Assembly (NCBI GenBank): GCA_002375695.1
Contig: DFMO01000011.1
Span: forward strand, 186,001 to 250,000
DNA: 64,000 bases
DNA from: Flavobacteriaceae bacterium UBA3591
GTDB taxonomy: Bacteria > Bacteroidota > Bacteroidia > Flavobacteriales > Flavobacteriaceae
Reading direction: 5' to 3'
The first letter of the stretch is position 1; the number at the start of each line of letters is the position of its first letter. Positions 39,931 through 47,723 of this stretch are shown in pieces. The translations under genes and the position numbers were made by a program. The notes under the pieces are model-generated. The model was given only the letters and a program-made list of their open reading frames with translations, was not told where the DNA came from and did no database searches.

Positions 39931-41649
39931 ATGAGTTTTAAAATGAAGCGGGAGCAATATTCCCAAATGTTCGGGCCAACTACTGGCGATGCGGTACGGT
40001 TAGGCGATACCGATATATTTATAAAAGTTGAAAAAGACTTTACAACTTATGGTGAAGAAGTAGTTTTTGGTGGTGGAAAAGTGATTCGCGATGGGATGGG
40101 ACAACATCCCTATATAACCCGAGCTGAAGATGACCGCGTACCCGATGTTGTAATTACAAATGCGCTTGTGCTCGACTATACAGGTATTTTTAAAGCCGAT
40201 ATTGGCATAAGAGATGGTAAAATTACAGGGATTGGAAAAGCTGGAAACCCATTAATACAAGACAATGTTGACATTGTGGTTGGGACAGCAACCGAAGTTA
40301 TTTCGGGCGAGGGTAAAATTCTTACAGCTGGCGCAGTAGACACTCACATACATTTTATAAATCCAGCACAGGTTGATGTAGCTTTAGCTGGCGGCACAAC
40401 CACTTTAATTGGTGGGGGCGCAGGCCCCGGAGCCGGATCAAGAGCCACTACAGGCACCCCAGGCCCTTGGAACATTAAAACCATGCTTAAAGCCATAGAA
40501 GGATTACCAATAAACATTGGGCTTACTGGTAAAGGTCATGCAGCCAGCTTAGGGCCACTCAATGAACAAATACGCGCAGGTGCTATTGGCCTTAAAGTTC
40601 ACGAAGATTGGGGCGCTACCCCATCGGTGATAGACTATGCACTGCAATGTGCAGATCAATTTGATGTTCAAGTTGCACTACACGCAGACACCCTAAATGA
40701 ATCTGGTTTTTTTGAAGATACCATAAAAGCCGTGGACGGCCGGGTATTACATATGTACCACTCCGAGGGTGCAGGAGGCGGTCATGCTCCCGATTTAATT
40801 CGGTCCGCAGGGTATAATAACATTTTACCAGCTTCAACCAACCCAACCCTACCATTTACTGTAAATACAGTAGATGAGCATTTAGATATGGTTATGGTAG
40901 CTCACAACCTCAACCCGTCGATTCCTGAAGATTTAGCTTTTGCCGATTCTCGCATTAGAGCCGAAACTATCGCGGCTGAAGATATCTTACAAGACATGGG
41001 TGTTTTTAGTATTGTAAGTTCAGATTCACAGGCTATGGGACGCATTGGCGAAACAGTACTACGAACGTGGCAAGTTGCACATAAAATGAAGAAACAGCGA
41101 GGATCACTTAAAGGCGATAGCAAATATTCAGACAATAACAGAGCAAAACGCTATGTTGCAAAATATACTATTAATCCAGCGCTTGCCCACGGAATTTCAG
41201 ATTATGTTGGCTCTATTGAAAAAGGCAAAGTTGCCGATTTGGTACTTTGGGACCCAGCTTTTTTTGGTGCAAAACCCGAAATGGTTTTAAAAAATGGAAT
41301 AGCCGTTATGGCTTTGATGGGCGATGCAAATGCTTCAATCCCAACACCGCAACCCATGATACACAGACCAATGTATGCCCAATATGGGGGTGCTTTAGCT
41401 CAAAGTTCTATAACATTTGTTTCAACTTATGCATTTGAAAATGATATTAGAGACGAATTAAACTTAAAGAAAAAAGTTCTTCCCGTTAGGAATATCAGAA
41501 ATATGACTAAGAAAAAAATGAAATTAAATTCTGAAACGCCAGATATTGAAGTAGACCCACAAACCTATGAAGTAAAAATTGATGGCAAAGTACTCACTTG
41601 CGACCCTATTGATGAAGTTCCCTTAGGGCAGCGCTACTTTTTGTTTTAA
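39931..41649 (+). CDS. ureC: Urease subunit alpha (UreC), flap cysteine replaced by alanine
   Basis: 572 residues. Nickel ligands and active-site residues are all present: DTHIHF (His139, His141), LKVHEDWG (carbamylated Lys222), HADTL (His251), MYHSEGAGGGH (His277) and SSDSQAMGR (Asp365); each is five higher than the Klebsiella number. The mobile flap reads VMVAHNLNP: His325 (general acid) is kept, but the usual cysteine (Klebsiella Cys319) is Ala324 and the following His is Asn326. So activity is expected but flap chemistry, pH response and thiol-reagent sensitivity would differ. Catalyses hydrolysis of urea in the cytosol. Confidence 0.97.
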   Translation: MSFKMKREQYSQMFGPTTGDAVRLGDTDIFIKVEKDFTTYGEEVVFGGGKVIRDGMGQHPYITRAEDDRVPDVVITNALVLDYTGIFKADIGIRDGKITGIGKAGNPLIQDNVDIVVGTATEVISGEGKILTAGAVDTHIHFINPAQVDVALAGGTTTLIGGGAGPGAGSRATTGTPGPWNIKTMLKAIEGLPINIGLTGKGHAASLGPLNEQIRAGAIGLKVHEDWGATPSVIDYALQCADQFDVQVALHADTLNESGFFEDTIKAVDGRVLHMYHSEGAGGGHAPDLIRSAGYNNILPASTNPTLPFTVNTVDEHLDMVMVAHNLNPSIPEDLAFADSRIRAETIAAEDILQDMGVFSIVSSDSQAMGRIGETVLRTWQVAHKMKKQRGSLKGDSKYSDNNRAKRYVAKYTINPALAHGISDYVGSIEKGKVADLVLWDPAFFGAKPEMVLKNGIAVMALMGDANASIPTPQPMIHRPMYAQYGGALAQSSITFVSTYAFENDIRDELNLKKKVLPVRNIRNMTKKKMKLNSETPDIEVDPQTYEVKIDGKVLTCDPIDEVPLGQRYFLF

Positions 41650-41659
41650 AATTAGAATA

Positions 41660-42121
41660 ATGATTATAGAAAAAATAGTTGGAAATATACACGACTTAAA
41701 CTCTTCAGAAATTGAAAAACGCCACCTTGAAAAAGTTTCAATTGAAAGTTCGCAGTTGGTAAAACGCATACAACGTGTTACTACCAATCACAATCGCGAA
41801 CTTGGAATTAGACTTACTACTTCTCAAAATCTTAAGGATGGTGATATTCTTTTTATGGACGATAAAAACCTAATTATAATTAATGTAGAAAGCGATGACT
41901 TGCTAATTATCCAGCCTAAAAGTATTAGAGAAATGGGAGAAATTGCCCACGAACTTGGCAATAGGCATCTTCCTGCAAAATTTGAAGGAGATGAGATGCT
42001 CGTGCAATTTGACTATTTAGTTGAAGCGCTCTTAAAAACTAAAAAAATCGATTATAAAAGAGAATACCGAAAAGTAAAAGAGGCCTTTAAACACACCGTT
42101 AGTAAACATAGCCATGGATAA
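41660..42121 (+). CDS. ureE: Urease accessory protein UreE (nickel chaperone)
   Basis: 153 residues. IGDL-like N-terminal peptide-binding domain and C-terminal metal-binding domain with MGEIAHELGNRHLPAKFEGDEMLVQFD, including the interface His. The C-terminal tail is short (HTVSKHSHG, three His), not the long polyhistidine of Klebsiella UreE. Delivers Ni to UreG. 10 nt after ureC; overlaps ureF by 8 nt. Confidence 0.95.
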   Translation: MIIEKIVGNIHDLNSSEIEKRHLEKVSIESSQLVKRIQRVTTNHNRELGIRLTTSQNLKDGDILFMDDKNLIIINVESDDLLIIQPKSIREMGEIAHELGNRHLPAKFEGDEMLVQFDYLVEALLKTKKIDYKREYRKVKEAFKHTVSKHSHG

Positions 42122-42800
42122 AAAGTTATTGAGTTTATTTCAGTTGTGTGATTCTAACTTTCCCAGTGGCGGATTTAGTCATTCCTTTGGGATGGAGACC
42201 TATATTCAACAGAAAAGAGTAACAAATTCAGAAACTTTTTCGCAGTGGTTATCTATGTACCTGCAACATCAATTGGTTACTGCAGACGGCTTGGCGATAA
42301 AACTTGCCTATAATGCTTTTAAAAATAATGACACCCATAAGATTTGGCACTTAGACCATTTGTTAACAATTCAAAATCTTTCGTTTGAAGGTCGTGAAGG
42401 CACTCGTTTTATGGGACGCTCTTTAATAAAAATTGCTAAGACCTTATATAATTCGTCATTGTTATTTGAATATGACAAGCGCGTTAAAAACAAAGAATCT
42501 TTCGCCCATCCAGCGATTGTTTTCGCTTTAATAGGCCAACATTTAAAATTGTCCAAAGACATAACAATTCAGTTTTATATGTATTCCACCATTATAAATC
42601 TTGTGCAAAACGCTGTTAGAGCCATACCCATAGGACAAACTGCCGGGCAACAAATTATCAATGCTTTTCAATCTAAAATTCAAAAATCAATAGCAACTAT
42701 AAATGCATTAAACGAAAGTGATTTTGGAACCATTGCACCCGGGATTGAGATGGCCCAAATGCAACATGAAAATTTAACCGTAAGAATATTTATGTCTTAA
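42114..42800 (+). CDS. ureF: Urease accessory protein UreF
   Basis: 228 residues, helical. LLSLFQLCDSNFPSGGFSHSFGMETYI is the signature N terminus; REGTRFMGRSLIKI and VQNAVRAIPIGQTAGQQII are conserved later. Forms the UreG-UreF-UreD complex that activates urease. Starts inside ureE (8-nt overlap), 48 nt before ureG. Confidence 0.95.
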   Translation: MDKKLLSLFQLCDSNFPSGGFSHSFGMETYIQQKRVTNSETFSQWLSMYLQHQLVTADGLAIKLAYNAFKNNDTHKIWHLDHLLTIQNLSFEGREGTRFMGRSLIKIAKTLYNSSLLFEYDKRVKNKESFAHPAIVFALIGQHLKLSKDITIQFYMYSTIINLVQNAVRAIPIGQTAGQQIINAFQSKIQKSIATINALNESDFGTIAPGIEMAQMQHENLTVRIFMS

Positions 42801-42848
42801 TAACTTACAATTTTTAACTGCAAAATAGTTCTGAATAAAAAAATAAAG

Positions 42849-43469
42849 ATGAAACCAGTAAAAGTAGGAATTGGGGGTCCCGTGGGCTCAGGAAAAACAC
42901 AACTAATTGAACGTATTACACGTGCTATGGAAGGACAAGTGGATACTTGTGTAATTACTAATGATATTTACACTAAAGAAGATGCAAAAATACTTACCCG
43001 TACTGGCATTTTACCTTCAGACCGTATTATTGGGGTAGAAACAGGAGGTTGCCCCCATGCTGCAATTAGGGAAGACATTTCAATGAATGCCGAAACCGTA
43101 GAGCTTCTTATTGAGCGCCACCCTAATGTAGAGCTAATTTTTATTGAAAGTGGCGGCGATAATCTTGCCGCAACTTTTAGCCCAGAACTTGTAGATTTTT
43201 CAATCTATATCATCGATGTGGCTCAAGGCGAAAAAATTCCGAGAAAAGGAGGGCAAGGTATGATTAAGTCTGACTTGTTTATAATTAACAAAACAGATTT
43301 AGCTCCATACGTTGGAGCCAATCTAGACATTATGGCTTCAGACACAAAAAAATTTAGGGGTGATAAACCTTTTTTCTTTACCAATCTTAAAACAGATGAA
43401 GGTCTAACCAATGTGGTAAATTGGATAGAACAAAACGTACTTTTAAAAGATTTAGATACCCATGTATAA
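42849..43469 (+). CDS. ureG: Urease accessory GTPase UreG
   Basis: 206 residues. P-loop GGPVGSGKTQL (residues 8-18), CVITNDIYTKEDA, the Cys-Pro-His nickel-binding motif GVETGGCPHAAIRED, and the NKTDLAPYVGA guanine-specificity motif. GTP-driven insertion of nickel into urease. Overlaps ureD by 8 nt. Confidence 0.97.
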   Translation: MKPVKVGIGGPVGSGKTQLIERITRAMEGQVDTCVITNDIYTKEDAKILTRTGILPSDRIIGVETGGCPHAAIREDISMNAETVELLIERHPNVELIFIESGGDNLAATFSPELVDFSIYIIDVAQGEKIPRKGGQGMIKSDLFIINKTDLAPYVGANLDIMASDTKKFRGDKPFFFTNLKTDEGLTNVVNWIEQNVLLKDLDTHV

Positions 43470-44289
43470 AAAACAGTGGACAGGCTTTCTTTGTTTAGAT
43501 ATCGAAAAACGAACAGATAAGTCTGTACCTAAAGACGTCTTTTATTACAATGCTTTAAAAGTACAACGGCCTATTTATCACAATCCGTTAAGACCGTGTT
43601 ATTATATACTTAATTTAGGAGGAGGTTATCTAAACGGCGACACCTACCGCTTAGAAATTTCCGTTCGTAAAAATGCAGAACTAACACTCACTTCACTTGG
43701 AGCTACCTTAATTTATAAAACTCCAACTACTCCTGCGTATCAAGAAACTGAAATATTGCTTGAAGAAAACAGTTATTTAGAATATTTGCCCGATCCAATC
43801 ATTGGATATGAAAATGCTCGGTTTAGGCAGCGGGATACTATTTATATGAAAAAAGGAGCAACACTGCTATACTCAGATATTTTAACCCCAGGATGGTCTG
43901 CGCAAGGGCAATCATTTATGTACAAACTGCTTCATCTTACCACAAAAATTTTTATGGAAGATAAATTAGTTGTTTTTGACAATATAAAATTAGAGCCAGA
44001 AAAACAAGAAATGGCTGCTCTAGGTTATATGGAAAATTATACGCATTTGGGAACCTTTATTGTAATATCTGAAAAATCCACCAAAGAATTTATAAACTTA
44101 TTACAAACAAAAATAGACAAACAATCGGGAGATTTTAAGACTGGAATTTCAAGCTTAACAGTCCCTGGTTTTGCAGTTAGGATAATGGCAAATATGACCC
44201 AAGATATTCAAAGAATAATTTCAACTTGCCATACATTACTTAACGAAAAATGGTATGCAAATACAACTAATTCATTGAGAAAATACTAA
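43462..44289 (+). CDS. ureD: Urease accessory protein UreD (UreH)
   Basis: 275 residues. LNLGGGYLNGDTYRLEISV, TSLGATLIYKT and LEYLPDPIIGYENARFRQ are the conserved blocks of UreD. It scaffolds UreF and UreG on apo-urease and provides a nickel tunnel. The position after ureG is one of the two common locations. Overlap with ureG suggests translational coupling. Confidence 0.94.
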   Translation: MYKKQWTGFLCLDIEKRTDKSVPKDVFYYNALKVQRPIYHNPLRPCYYILNLGGGYLNGDTYRLEISVRKNAELTLTSLGATLIYKTPTTPAYQETEILLEENSYLEYLPDPIIGYENARFRQRDTIYMKKGATLLYSDILTPGWSAQGQSFMYKLLHLTTKIFMEDKLVVFDNIKLEPEKQEMAALGYMENYTHLGTFIVISEKSTKEFINLLQTKIDKQSGDFKTGISSLTVPGFAVRIMANMTQDIQRIISTCHTLLNEKWYANTTNSLRKY

Positions 44290-44337
44290 ATACAAATTAA
44301 TTGATATAAGAACGTACAACCTCAAAACATTGGGCTT

Positions 44338-45108
44338 ATGACTACTTTTTTTACAATCGTTGCTTTGGGTTTTGTCCTCGGAATGCGTCATGCCACCGAT
44401 CCAGATCACGTAATAGCGGTAACCACTATTCTAGACAAAGCACCCTCAATAAAAAAGGCTTCAAAAATTGGAATATTTTGGGGTATCGGTCATAGTTTAA
44501 CAATTTTAGTTTTTGGCAGTATTGTAATCTTGTTTAGTATTGTTATTCCCGAAACCCTTTCAATGAGTTTGGAAATGGGGGTAGCCATTATGCTTATTAT
44601 TTTAGGGTTATGGAATTTACGTGAATTTCAAAAATGGTTTCAATTATACATTCGAAAGGATTTTAATAAACTAAATAACACTAAAAGGGGTAAGTACTCT
44701 ATCCAACCTCAAAATTCGGATCTTGAAGACCATAATCTCCCATCTAAAAATAGGTATGTTTCAACATTAGATGCCAATACGGGTACTCTTAAAAAATACA
44801 GCAAACTTAAAAGCGTAACAATAGGTGTAATACACGGTTTTGCCGGTACTGCCGCGCTTACGCTTATGATTATTCCGTTAATAGATAACGCCTGGGTAGC
44901 ATTATTTTATCTATTACTATTTGGATTAGGAACTATAGTTGGTATGATGACCATTACCAGTGCAATCGCTTTTCCTTTTATCTATGGCAAAGGAAAATTA
45001 TCTTTATTTAACACCTTTAATTTAAGAATACTCGCAGGTATTGCAAGTGTTATATTCGGCTTATATATGTTTTACGAAATAGGTTTCGCCCAAGGTTTGT
45101 TTTTTTAA
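44338..45108 (+). CDS. Nickel permease (NiCoT/UreH-type)
   Basis: 256 residues, about six membrane segments. The family signature HATDPDH (His18, Asp23, His24; HX4DH) is in the first helix, followed by GIGHSLTILVFG in the second. A polar cytosolic loop of about 50 residues separates the two halves, and GVIHGFAGTAALTLM is the second conserved block. It follows ureD by 48 nt in the same direction and most likely imports Ni(II) for the urease. Ni versus Co preference cannot be decided by eye. Confidence 0.9.
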   Translation: MTTFFTIVALGFVLGMRHATDPDHVIAVTTILDKAPSIKKASKIGIFWGIGHSLTILVFGSIVILFSIVIPETLSMSLEMGVAIMLIILGLWNLREFQKWFQLYIRKDFNKLNNTKRGKYSIQPQNSDLEDHNLPSKNRYVSTLDANTGTLKKYSKLKSVTIGVIHGFAGTAALTLMIIPLIDNAWVALFYLLLFGLGTIVGMMTITSAIAFPFIYGKGKLSLFNTFNLRILAGIASVIFGLYMFYEIGFAQGLFF

Positions 45109-45167
45109 CTTTTAAGAAGTAGCAATCGTATCATGATTGATTATTAGCAATTAATTGCAGTAGTGGT

Positions 45168-45210
45168 GCAACCTTTTTATTGAACCTGCAACCTTTTTGC
45201 AACCCTTTTT
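45168..45210 (+). repeat. Three short direct repeats GCAACC(C)TTTTT
   Basis: Copies at 45168-45178, 45188-45198 and 45199-45210 (the last with an extra C), followed by CGTCGGAATGACAG, a sequence that looks like an interspersed-repeat remnant. In the 223-bp gap between the nickel permease and tRNA-Asp. No gene. Confidence 0.5.
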
Positions 45211-45238
45211 CCGTCGGAATGACAGTACCCCCCCTAAA

Positions 45239-45269
45239 ACAAAAAAAGCCTCTCCATTAGGAAAAGCTT
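45239..45269 (-). terminator. Terminator of tRNA-Asp
   Basis: On the minus strand AAGCTTTTCC pairs with GGAGAGGCTT (two G-T wobbles), loop TAAT, then a run of T. It lies 63 nt after the tRNA 3' end. Confidence 0.65.
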
Positions 45270-45331
45270 CTCATCGGTCTATTTCTAAACCACAAGCCAC
45301 TTTTTAGTGACTCAACACAACATTTTAGTTG

Positions 45332-45405
45332 CGGTCTGGACGAGACTCGAACTCGCGACCCCCTGCGTGACAGGCAGGTATTCTAACCAACTGAACTACC
45401 AGACC
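45332..45405 (-). tRNA. tRNA-Asp (anticodon GTC)
   Basis: 74 nt. Acceptor GGTCTGG pairs with CCAGACC, discriminator G, D arm TAGTTCAGTTGGTTAGA, anticodon loop CTGTCAC gives GTC, T arm GCGAGTTCGAGTCTCGT. CCA is not encoded. Confidence 0.95.
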
Positions 45406-45568
45406 AATTTTTTCAACCTTCCTTTTAAAGAAGATCCTAACAACAGTTAGGCTTAGTGAAAAATTGTTACCAATACATTTTGAAATTTCTCTCTTGCTGT
45501 ATTAAGCGGTGGCAAATATACTACTCCATTTTATTTCCACAAACTATTTTTTTAAAAATTTACAAAAA

Positions 45569-46498
45569 TTATCCAAACTTCTGACGCTCTACAAGATAGG
45601 TGGTTAAAATTTTATTGAAATTTTCGTTTATATCGGCCAAAACATATTTTATCCTGTATTGTGCACACCGAAGCTCAAGTTCTGCAAAATATTTTTGAAC
45701 CGCCTGAGCATATTGTTCTTTAATATTATCCGCATACAAGTTAACGTGTTCGCCCGTTTCAACGTCCACAAATCGCTTTGGACGATTGCTAAAATTAAAC
45801 GAGACCTCCTTTTGTTTATCAAATGTGTGAAATAATATTACTTCGTGTTTGTTGTATTTTAAATGCTGAAGTGCCTCAAAAAGCATTTCGGCTTCCACAT
45901 CGGTTTGCAGCATATCGGTGAAAAGAAATACCAAAGAACGCCTTTTTAACTTTTCGGCAATTAAATGAAGATGTTCGTAGGTTTTTGTTTCGGTTTTTTT
46001 AGCCGAAAACTGCAAAGCTTCATTTAATTTTTGCAGCAACATTTGGTGATGCCTTTCACTTCCCTTTTCCGAAGCATAAAACTCGTATGCATCACTATAA
46101 ATACTCAGCCCTACTGCATCGCGCTGGCGTTTCATTAAATTCATAATTGCCGCCGATGCCAAAACCGAAAACCCAATTTTGTTTAACGAATTTATATTAA
46201 ATTCTTTTAAACTGGGGTAATGCATAGAGCTGCTGTTGTCCACAATTAAGTGGCAGCGCAAATTAGTTTCTTCTTCGTAGCGCTTGGTATAAAGCTTATC
46301 GGTTTTAGCAAAAAGCTTCCAATCTATATGCTTGGTACTTTCGCCATTATTGTAGATTTTATGCTCTGCAAATTCTGCTGAATATCCGTGAAACGGACTT
46401 TTATGAAGCCCCGAAATAAAGCCTTCTACCACTTGTTTGGCAAGAAGTTCAAGATTTTTAAATCCTGTAATTTGGTTTATTTCTTTCTCTAAATTCAT
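45569..46498 (-). CDS. DUF58 domain protein
   Basis: 309 residues. FISGLHKSPFHGYSAEFAEHKIYNNGE then IDWKLFAKTDKLYTKRYEEETNLR is the DUF58 signature; a von Willebrand-like fold follows, with LIVDNSSSMHYP (DxSxS metal site) and LVFLFTDMLQTD. DUF58 proteins usually work with a MoxR ATPase and BatA-type membrane proteins in envelope stress or motility; no MoxR gene is in the window, so this copy is detached. 38 nt downstream of the ClpP gene. Confidence 0.88.
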   Translation of the reverse strand: MNLEKEINQITGFKNLELLAKQVVEGFISGLHKSPFHGYSAEFAEHKIYNNGESTKHIDWKLFAKTDKLYTKRYEEETNLRCHLIVDNSSSMHYPSLKEFNINSLNKIGFSVLASAAIMNLMKRQRDAVGLSIYSDAYEFYASEKGSERHHQMLLQKLNEALQFSAKKTETKTYEHLHLIAEKLKRRSLVFLFTDMLQTDVEAEMLFEALQHLKYNKHEVILFHTFDKQKEVSFNFSNRPKRFVDVETGEHVNLYADNIKEQYAQAVQKYFAELELRCAQYRIKYVLADINENFNKILTTYLVERQKFG

Positions 46499-46536
46499 TT
46501 TTAGCGTAGATACAAAAGCAATTTTTAGCAGTAATT

Positions 46537-47082
46537 TTACTTTGAAATTTTATCGACAATACCATATGCAACAGATTCTTCTGCATTCATCCAGTGATCG
46601 CGATTAAAGTCTTTCATTACTTTTTCAAAAGATTGCCCTGTATTATCTGCCAAAATTTGAGCACTAAGTTCTTTTGTTTTTAAAATTTCTTGGGCTGTAA
46701 TTTCAATATCGCTGGCTACACCGCGCGCCCCTCCACTTGGCTGATGAATCATCACTCTGGCATGAGGCTGAATAAACCGTCTGCCTTTTTCTCCGGCGGA
46801 TAGTAAAATACTTCCCATCGATGCTGCCAAACCACTACAAATAGTAGCAACCGGACTATTAATTTCTTTAATAGTATCGTACATAGAAAATCCCGAAGTT
46901 ACATACCCTCCCGGACTATTGATATAAAATTTTATCTCGTCATTATTAAGTGAGTCTAAATACATTAACCTATCCACAACGTGGCGTGCACTTTTATCAT
47001 CTACCATTCCCCAAAGAAAGACTTTTCTTTCTTCGAGCAGTTTTCCATCTATTATATCTTGTACTTTATTTGTTTTCTTCAT
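46537..47082 (-). CDS. clpP: ClpP-family serine protease (paralog-like)
   Basis: 181 residues. Triad visible: Ser88 in GLAASMGS, His113 in MIHQPSGG, Asp162 in NRDHW. It is shorter than the usual 195-220 and lacks the long N-terminal processing region. The N terminus (KVFLWGMVDDKSARHV) keeps the ClpP barrel start, but its gene is not next to clpX or tig as the principal flavobacterial clpP usually is. So it may be a second ClpP that forms mixed rings. ATPase partner unknown. Confidence 0.85.
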   Translation of the reverse strand: MKKTNKVQDIIDGKLLEERKVFLWGMVDDKSARHVVDRLMYLDSLNNDEIKFYINSPGGYVTSGFSMYDTIKEINSPVATICSGLAASMGSILLSAGEKGRRFIQPHARVMIHQPSGGARGVASDIEITAQEILKTKELSAQILADNTGQSFEKVMKDFNRDHWMNAEESVAYGIVDKISK

Positions 47083-47099
47083 AGTTTTTTGTCAGTCCC

Positions 47100-47176
47100 C
47101 TCGAGCGCAGTCGAGCGGTTTTTATAATCTTGTTTTCTAAAAAAAGTGGTCTCGACGGTGCTTCCACTGCGCTCAG
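47100..47176. repeat. Interspersed-repeat-like palindromic sequence
   Basis: Contains CTCGAGCGCAGTCGAG (47100-47115, CTCGA/TCGAG arms) and a related segment CTCGACGG..CTGCGCTCAG (47151-47175). This type of short palindromic CTCGA/CTGCGCTC sequence looks like a dispersed intergenic repeat. In the 183-bp gap between clpP and trxA. Confidence 0.4.
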
Positions 47177-47212
47177 CATAACACGCCTAACCTGCCATTC
47201 TACTAAAATAAC

Positions 47213-47245
47213 AAAAGGCTTAGCATACGCCAAGCCTTTTAGATT
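47213..47245 (-). terminator. Terminator of trxA
   Basis: AAAAGGCTT and AAGCCTTTT form a perfect 9-bp stem with a 10-nt loop, 26 nt beyond the trxA stop on the minus strand, with an AT-rich tail. Confidence 0.8.
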
Positions 47246-47265
47246 TAATTTTTTGGTTTAAAAAT

Positions 47266-47583
47266 TTACAAAAGCGAATCGATTGCTTCGGCGTAAACAT
47301 TTTTAGGAGCAACGCCTACTTGACGGCCTACTACTTCGCCGTTTTGAAAAACCAAAACAGTAGGGATGTTACGCACGCCGTATTTTGCGGCAAATTCTTG
47401 GTTTGCATCTACATCAACCTTTCCTACTACAGCTTTACCGTCGTATTCTTTGCTAATTTCTTCAATAATTGGGCCTACCATTCGACAAGGGCCACACCAG
47501 GCTGCCCAAAAGTCTACCAATACTGGCTTATCACTTTTTAAAACTGTTTCTTCAAATGTTGCGTCTGTTATTTCTAATGCCAT
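47266..47583 (-). CDS. trxA: Thioredoxin
   Basis: 105 residues, canonical size. Active site WAAWCGPCRMV with Cys30 and Cys33 (Ala replaces the usual first-position residue, a normal variant). VDANQEFAAKYGVRNIPTVLVF carries the cis-proline. No signal peptide, so cytosolic thiol reductant. Single gene with its own terminator; a TATTTTTG box is 24 nt upstream of the start. Confidence 0.97.
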   Translation of the reverse strand: MALEITDATFEETVLKSDKPVLVDFWAAWCGPCRMVGPIIEEISKEYDGKAVVGKVDVDANQEFAAKYGVRNIPTVLVFQNGEVVGRQVGVAPKNVYAEAIDSLL

Positions 47584-47606
47584 AATCTTCGTTTTTTAAT
47601 GAATTT

Positions 47607-47614
47607 CAAAAATA
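47607..47614 (-). promoter_or_regulatory. Putative -7 element of trxA
   Basis: TATTTTTG on the minus strand, 23 nt before the trxA ATG. Confidence 0.5.
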
Positions 47615-47723
47615 GTTATTTTTTATAGTATTTCTTATACTCTTAATATATGTTTAGGAAATGGAGGTATTAGCGTTTTCTATACTAAAAATGAAGCACT
47701 AATTACCTTAGATTTTTAATAGT

